DNA from: CAZLDI01 sp964558415
GTDB lineage: Bacteria; Chloroflexota; Dehalococcoidia; SM23-28-2; RBG-16-64-32
Direction of reading: 5' to 3'
NCBI GenBank assembly: GCA_964558415.1
Contig: CAZLDI010000005.1
Location: forward strand, 62,001-126,000
DNA: 64,000 nucleotides
Positions 60,217-64,000 of this stretch are shown in pieces. The position numbers and the translations under genes are program-made. Numbering within the stretch: position 1 is the first letter of the stretch; the number at the start of each line of letters is the position of its first letter. The notes under the pieces are model-generated. The model searched no databases and had not been told where the DNA came from. It saw nothing but the letters and a program-made list of their open reading frames with translations.

Positions 60217-60248
60217 ACTCTACGCCCCCCCCCAATCGCGGATGTCAA
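60217..60248 (-). promoter_or_regulatory. Promoter with a C9/G9 homopolymer spacer
   Basis: On the minus strand a perfect TTGACA (60243-60248) and TAGAGT (60217-60222, 4 of 6) are 20 bp apart. Nine C on the + strand (60225-60233), nine G in the minus direction, fill part of that spacer. Loss of three bases would give 17 bp. About 50 bases of leader to ATG 60160. Confidence 0.5.
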
Positions 60249-60338
60249 TAGGTTCCCCAGGAAATTTCGATAATACTTTCCCTCACAAACCCCGCAGATT
60301 TGCGCTCGTACTCGCGGTGTCGCTAGGCTGATGGAGCC

Positions 60339-60758
60339 GTGAGGGAGCATCAGGTAGAACGACACCGCGGCATCGTCCTCTTTGACGGCGTCTGCAACTT
60401 CTGCAACGCGTCCGTCAGCTTCATCATCCGCCACGACTCCGAGCGCCGCTTCCGCTTCGCCGCTCTCCAGTCGGCAGCAGGCGCAACACTTCAGCAGCGG
60501 TGAGGCCTCGATCCCGACGCGCTCGACACACTGGTCCTGATCGAGCATGATCGGGTATATACGAAGTCGACGGCGGCGCTGCGCATCGCCCGCCGGTTGC
60601 CTTGGCCGCACCGGGCGCTGTCCGCGTTCATCTTCATCCCGCCCCCCATCCGCGACCTCGCGTACGATTGGTTGGCGCGGCGCCGCTACCGCTGGTTCGG
60701 GCGGCGTGAGGAGTGCATGGTGCCGAAGGCAGAAGTGAGGGAGAGGTTCCTGGAGTGA
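60339..60758 (+). pseudogene. DCC-family thiol-disulfide oxidoreductase with in-frame TGA
   Basis: The frame from GTG 60339 reads a DCC protein (DUF393): DGVCNFCN with the CxxC motif near its start, then FIIRHDSERRFRFAALQS. It is interrupted by TGA at 60501-60503 and continues in the same frame to the true stop at 60756-60758, with all the usual family residues (GLDPDALDTLVLIEH, PPPIRDLAYD). About 139 codons in total, with no frameshift. A pseudogene by nonsense mutation is the simplest reading; a sequence error or stop read-through are alternatives. Confidence 0.75.
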
Positions 60759-60789
60759 GGGCGGCCACTTCTTCTGCTAGACTGGACTC

Positions 60790-62583
60790 GTGACCGCCCC
60801 CACCGAGAGTAAGTTCCACTTCTCCCCCCGACGCAATCGCGCGCACGAGATCGCCTGGCGAGAGTGGGGCGGTGATGCATTTGCGGAGGCGAAGACCAGC
60901 GATAAGCCCGTCCTCCTGTCGCTCTCAGCCGTCTGGTGCCACTGGTGCCACGTGATGGACGAGACGTCGTACTCCAACGCCGGCGTCATCGACTTCATCA
61001 ACGCCCACTACATCCCTATTCGCGTCGACAACGACCAGCGCCCGGACATTAACGCCCGCTACAACATGGGCGGCTGGCCCACAACGGCGTTCCTGACGCC
61101 GGACGGCGAGATCCTGGCCGGTGCGACCTACGTCCCGCCTGACCAGATGCTGGAGCTGCTCCCCAGGGTCAACGTCCACTACAAGTCGAACCGCGATGAG
61201 CTGAACACGAAGGTGATGGAGCTGCGCGAGCGCCGCTCGCTCGTCGCCCACGGCGAAAAGGGCGAGCTTTCGCCGGCAATATTCCAGGACATCCTGCGCA
61301 ACGCCATCGAGCAGTACGACCCGGTCTACGGCGGCTTCGGCGAAGCGCCCAAGTTCCCCCACGCCGACGCGATCGACCTGCTGATGTATGCGTATCGTCG
61401 CGACAGGGACCCGGACCTGCTGCACATGGCTCGCAAGACCCTCGAATACATGTCGCGCGGGGGCGTCTACGACCACGAATGGGGCGGCTTCTTCCGCTAC
61501 TCCACGCGCCGCGACTGGTCCGAGCCGCACTACGAGAAGATGCTGGAAGACAACGCCAACCTCCTGAAGGCTCTCCTGGCGCTCTACCGCATCAGCGGCG
61601 ACGAAGAGCACGCCCGCGCCGCGATCGGCACGATTGAGTACGTATCGCGGAAGCTGCACGACCCTGACAGACGCTACTTCTACGGCTCACAGGACGCCGA
61701 CGAGGAGTTCTACAAGCTGGACGCGGCCGCCCGCGGTGGCGAGCAGGAGCCGTATATCGATCGCACATGCTACGTGAGCTGGAATGCGATGATGGCCTCG
61801 GCGTACCTGGAGGCGTCGTGGACGCTTGGCCATGCCGATGCCCGCGCTGCCGGTCTCGCCGCCCTCGATTTCGCCTGGAACGAATGCCGCGACCCGGCCG
61901 CCGGTATGTACCGCTTCCACGACGGCCAACCGCACCAGACAGGCCTGCTCGGCGATCAGGCGCACATGGCGCGGGCGCTCCTCGATGCGCACGAGGTCAC
62001 TGGCGACTCGAAGCACTTCCATCGCGCGCTCGAGCTCGCGGCGCTCATGTCCGAGCGCTTCCTGGACCGCGACGCCGGCGGCTTCTACGACGTCTGGGAT
62101 GGCACCGAGGCTGTCGGTCGCCTGGGCGAGCGCCAGAAGTCCGTCCAGGACAACACGGTCTGCGCTGAGGTCTTCCTGCGCCTCCACCATTTGACGCGGG
62201 AGGCGGCGTACCGGGAGACGGCACTACGGACGTTGGAAGCGTTCGTAAGCGCGTACCCTCAGATGGGCTACTTCGCCTCCGGCTACGCCCGGCAGGTGGA
62301 CACGCTCCTGAACCCGCCGGTAGAGATCAACGTCGTGGGCGATGTGGCAGCCGCAGCATCGCTGCACCGGGCCGCGCTCGCGCTGGATGCCCCATCGCGC
62401 GTCGTCCAGGTTCTCGAGCCCGCGGTGGATGGCGCGCGTTTGGAGGCGCTGTTATTGCCGCCGGGGCCGGCGCCGGCGGCGTACGTCTGCTTCGGAACGG
62501 CATGCTCTGCGCCCGTAATCGATCCGGAGGCGTTGACGGAGGTTGCGAAACGAATGCGGGACGCTGTGGCGGCGCCCCAGTAG
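60790..62583 (+). CDS. DUF255 / thioredoxin-fold protein (YyaL-like), N-acylglucosamine-epimerase-like toroid
   Basis: 597 residues. An N-terminal thioredoxin-like domain (about 1-160) contains CHWCHVMDETSY, the DUF255 CxxC site. A six-hairpin (alpha/alpha)6 toroid follows, with FGEAPKFPHADAIDLLMYAYR and GVYDHEWGGFFRYS. Members such as YyaL are linked to spore or cell-envelope processes; the substrate is unknown. It is a little shorter than the 650-690 residues of common relatives. Confidence 0.9.
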   Translation: MTAPTESKFHFSPRRNRAHEIAWREWGGDAFAEAKTSDKPVLLSLSAVWCHWCHVMDETSYSNAGVIDFINAHYIPIRVDNDQRPDINARYNMGGWPTTAFLTPDGEILAGATYVPPDQMLELLPRVNVHYKSNRDELNTKVMELRERRSLVAHGEKGELSPAIFQDILRNAIEQYDPVYGGFGEAPKFPHADAIDLLMYAYRRDRDPDLLHMARKTLEYMSRGGVYDHEWGGFFRYSTRRDWSEPHYEKMLEDNANLLKALLALYRISGDEEHARAAIGTIEYVSRKLHDPDRRYFYGSQDADEEFYKLDAAARGGEQEPYIDRTCYVSWNAMMASAYLEASWTLGHADARAAGLAALDFAWNECRDPAAGMYRFHDGQPHQTGLLGDQAHMARALLDAHEVTGDSKHFHRALELAALMSERFLDRDAGGFYDVWDGTEAVGRLGERQKSVQDNTVCAEVFLRLHHLTREAAYRETALRTLEAFVSAYPQMGYFASGYARQVDTLLNPPVEINVVGDVAAAASLHRAALALDAPSRVVQVLEPAVDGARLEALLLPPGPAPAAYVCFGTACSAPVIDPEALTEVAKRMRDAVAAPQ

Positions 62584-62590
62584 GAAGACG

Positions 62591-63130
62591 ATGGAGAACG
62601 ACGAAGTCGCCGCCGTAATGCACGAGATGCCCTACGGCCTCTACATCATCGGATCAACGGAAGAGGGCGATCCTTTGACGGGCTCGGGAGTAAACGGGAT
62701 GATGGCGGACTGGGTGATGCAGGTCTCATTCGATCCCCGACTGGTCGCAGTCTCCTTCGAGAACAACTCGCACACGCTCGGTAACGTCCGTGCGCGCCCG
62801 CACTTCACCGTGAACATGCTCTCCGCAGATGACGACGGTATGGAGCTCGCGCGGCCGTTCGCGCAACCCTACAGCGGCGCGAAGGTGCAGGGCCGCAAGA
62901 GCGCGGAGGCGGAGAAGGTCCACTACAAGCTGGACGGACTACCGTACCGCATCACCGCCAACGGCGTCCCTGTGCTTGACGCCGCCCACGCCTGGCTGGA
63001 GTGCGCAGTCGAGCAGTTCTTCCCGATCGGCGATCACACGCTCGTGGTCGGCCGCGTCCTCGACGGCCGCATCGAGCGCGAGGGCGAAGCGATGACCTCG
63101 ACATACACCGGTTGGACGTACAGCGGCTGA
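62591..63130 (+). CDS. Flavin reductase family protein
   Basis: 179 residues from ATG 62591 with AGGAAG upstream. The flavin-reductase-like fold is shown by ALYIIGS-type start (MPYGLYIIGST), VNGMMADWVMQVSFDPRLVAVS and FTVNMLSADD. It likely binds FMN and reduces flavin, or serves as a flavin-binding partner of an oxygenase. It lies 7 bp after the DUF255 gene, so the two may be an operon. Confidence 0.85.
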   Translation: MENDEVAAVMHEMPYGLYIIGSTEEGDPLTGSGVNGMMADWVMQVSFDPRLVAVSFENNSHTLGNVRARPHFTVNMLSADDDGMELARPFAQPYSGAKVQGRKSAEAEKVHYKLDGLPYRITANGVPVLDAAHAWLECAVEQFFPIGDHTLVVGRVLDGRIEREGEAMTSTYTGWTYSG

Positions 63131-63170
63131 GTAGACAACAACCGAACCACAACGAAGGAGGTACGCTGCT

Positions 63171-63665
63171 ATGCCGGCAAGCAAGGACGAGGTCGTCCAA
63201 ACCATCCGCAGGTCGCAAGAGGAGATCGAGAAAGTCGCGCTGACCCTGCCTGAGGCCGCCTGGTCGAGGGGAGTCTACGAGTCCGGCTGGAATGCCAAAC
63301 AGCTACTCTGCCACCTGGCGGAGAACAGCGGCGTAGCGGGGTTCCTGATCGGTCTGGCGAAGGCATCGGTGAGCGCCCGCGCGAGCGGCAGTGGTGCGAG
63401 CGGTGGCGGCAACATCGACATCGACGCCTGGAACGCTCAGCGCGTCGCCCTCCTGCAGGACAAACCGATATCCGACGTATTGATGGAACTGCGTGCTAAC
63501 AGTGAACGCAACGTCGCCGCCGTCGAGGCCGCCCCTGCTGATCTCCTAGCGCAGAATGTCAAGGCTCCGTGGGACGCCGAGGGACCGCTCGCCGACGTCA
63601 TCGTTCAGAGCATCCGGGAGCACGGCGGTGTGCACCTGAAGGACCTGCGCTCCGCCGCCCCGTAG
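63171..63665 (+). CDS. DinB-family (mycothiol/bacillithiol transferase-like) protein
   Basis: 164 residues, GGAGG before ATG 63171. A four-helix bundle of the DinB/YfiT type is suggested by GWNAKQLLCHLAENS and the closing HGGVHLKDL. The His residues could form the metal site of the family. It may transfer a thiol cofactor or be a metal-dependent hydrolase; substrate unknown. A second DinB-like gene follows convergently. Confidence 0.75.
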   Translation: MPASKDEVVQTIRRSQEEIEKVALTLPEAAWSRGVYESGWNAKQLLCHLAENSGVAGFLIGLAKASVSARASGSGASGGGNIDIDAWNAQRVALLQDKPISDVLMELRANSERNVAAVEAAPADLLAQNVKAPWDAEGPLADVIVQSIREHGGVHLKDLRSAAP

Positions 63666-63678
63666 GGACAGCAAGTGG

Positions 63679-64000
63679 TCACGCGCCTGCATGTCCGTAC
63701 TTCAGCCGCCGGATCTGCCACAGGTGCTCCAGATCGTGCTGCGCCAGCTCCCGGGCGACCGTCTCGACCGTGATCTCTCCCCGATAGGGGTGCCGGCCGC
63801 TGGCACGCCAGTCGTGCTCACGCAACGCCCACAGTAACTGTGTCGTGTCGCGTCGCAGGCCCAGGAACTCCGTCAACAGGTCTGACGTGTCCGCCGAGCG
63901 ATAGTCGCGCTCCAGCGGCAGCAGGTCGATGTCCCAGAATGGAAGCGCTCCCGCGGCGCCGTCTGCCATCGCTTCCATCTGCCGCAGCGCCAGCTCGGTC
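63679..64000 (-). CDS. DinB-family protein, 5' end outside window
   Basis: The frame stays open from 63978 to the window edge, so the start lies beyond 64000; at least 107 residues are seen. It ends HDLEHLWQIRRLKYGHAGA, with the DinB-type HDLEHLWQIRRL motif, and begins with the helix ELALRQMEAMADG. It is convergent with the DinB gene at 63171, with 13 bp between. The two may be distant paralogues. Confidence 0.75.
   Translation of the reverse strand, partial: TELALRQMEAMADGAAGALPFWDIDLLPLERDYRSADTSDLLTEFLGLRRDTTQLLWALREHDWRASGRHPYRGEITVETVARELAQHDLEHLWQIRRLKYGHAGA

Noticed and set aside
60501..60503. Selenocysteine at the in-frame TGA of the DCC gene
   Set aside because: No homologue has Cys at this site, the CxxC is upstream and unaffected, and no obvious SECIS-type hairpin follows.

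Overview
The window is a high-GC bacterial chromosome segment that looks like Chloroflexota (Dehalococcoidia-like). That placement is an inference. It rests on many Pro/Thr-rich lipoproteins with short leaders, class III cyclase/LuxR regulators, a sortase, DUF11/CARDB-type surface proteins, a caa3-type cytochrome oxidase and a T-box leader, with no outer-membrane biogenesis genes. No phage, integron, CRISPR array or complete insertion sequence was seen.

Layout. 1-6087: a tightly packed co-directional array of envelope lipoproteins, several starting with the same MRY(A/T)I leader, ending in a surface protein with a possible sorting tail. 6216-13044: a membrane cyclase, a glutamine synthetase relative, an SDR, a DUF1786 protein and two secreted proteins, one highly acidic and repetitive. 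13111-18395 (minus): serS, then an overlapping Nudix / nucleotidyltransferase / HAD / lysS group behind greA, whose leader carries a strong promoter followed by an intrinsic-terminator-like hairpin. 18632-22454: a GH18-like protein, then rsmD-coaD-coiled-coil gene. 22451-28636 (minus): membrane metallopeptidase, SRPBCC protein, methyltransferase, leuS and an MgtC-like gene, with a Leu-specific T-box upstream and a tRNA-Ala(GGC) before it.

29119-39188: CoA-transferase, TMEM175-like channel, MFS transporter, a 1151-residue cyclase/NB-ARC/TPR/LuxR regulator flanked by 96-bp direct repeats, a Yip1-like protein, rsmG, a CAP protein and a sortase. 39379-42327: an ECF sigma factor with a membrane partner, a Gre factor fused to a recombinase-type core-binding domain, and an orphan. 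42489-50224: the aerobic oxidase locus (ctaA, ctaB, coxB, coxA, coxC, coxD, ctaG) plus a convergent cupredoxin fusion. 50384-64000: nadE, an HTH/VapC module overlapped by two HAD genes, an IscA-type protein, an archaemetzincin-like lipoprotein lacking its zinc motif, metF, rhodanese, a decayed metF tail, a SpoIID/beta-propeller protein, a lipoprotein-like gene behind a promoter with a C9 tract, a DCC gene with an in-frame stop, a DUF255 protein, a flavin reductase and two DinB proteins.

The most unusual signals are: two Gre factors in which the standard greA product has lost the acidic tip while the recombinase-domain fusion keeps it; the terminator in the greA leader; the repeat-flanked regulator that appears to have split a former Yip1-MFS gene pair; and the poly-C promoter spacer.
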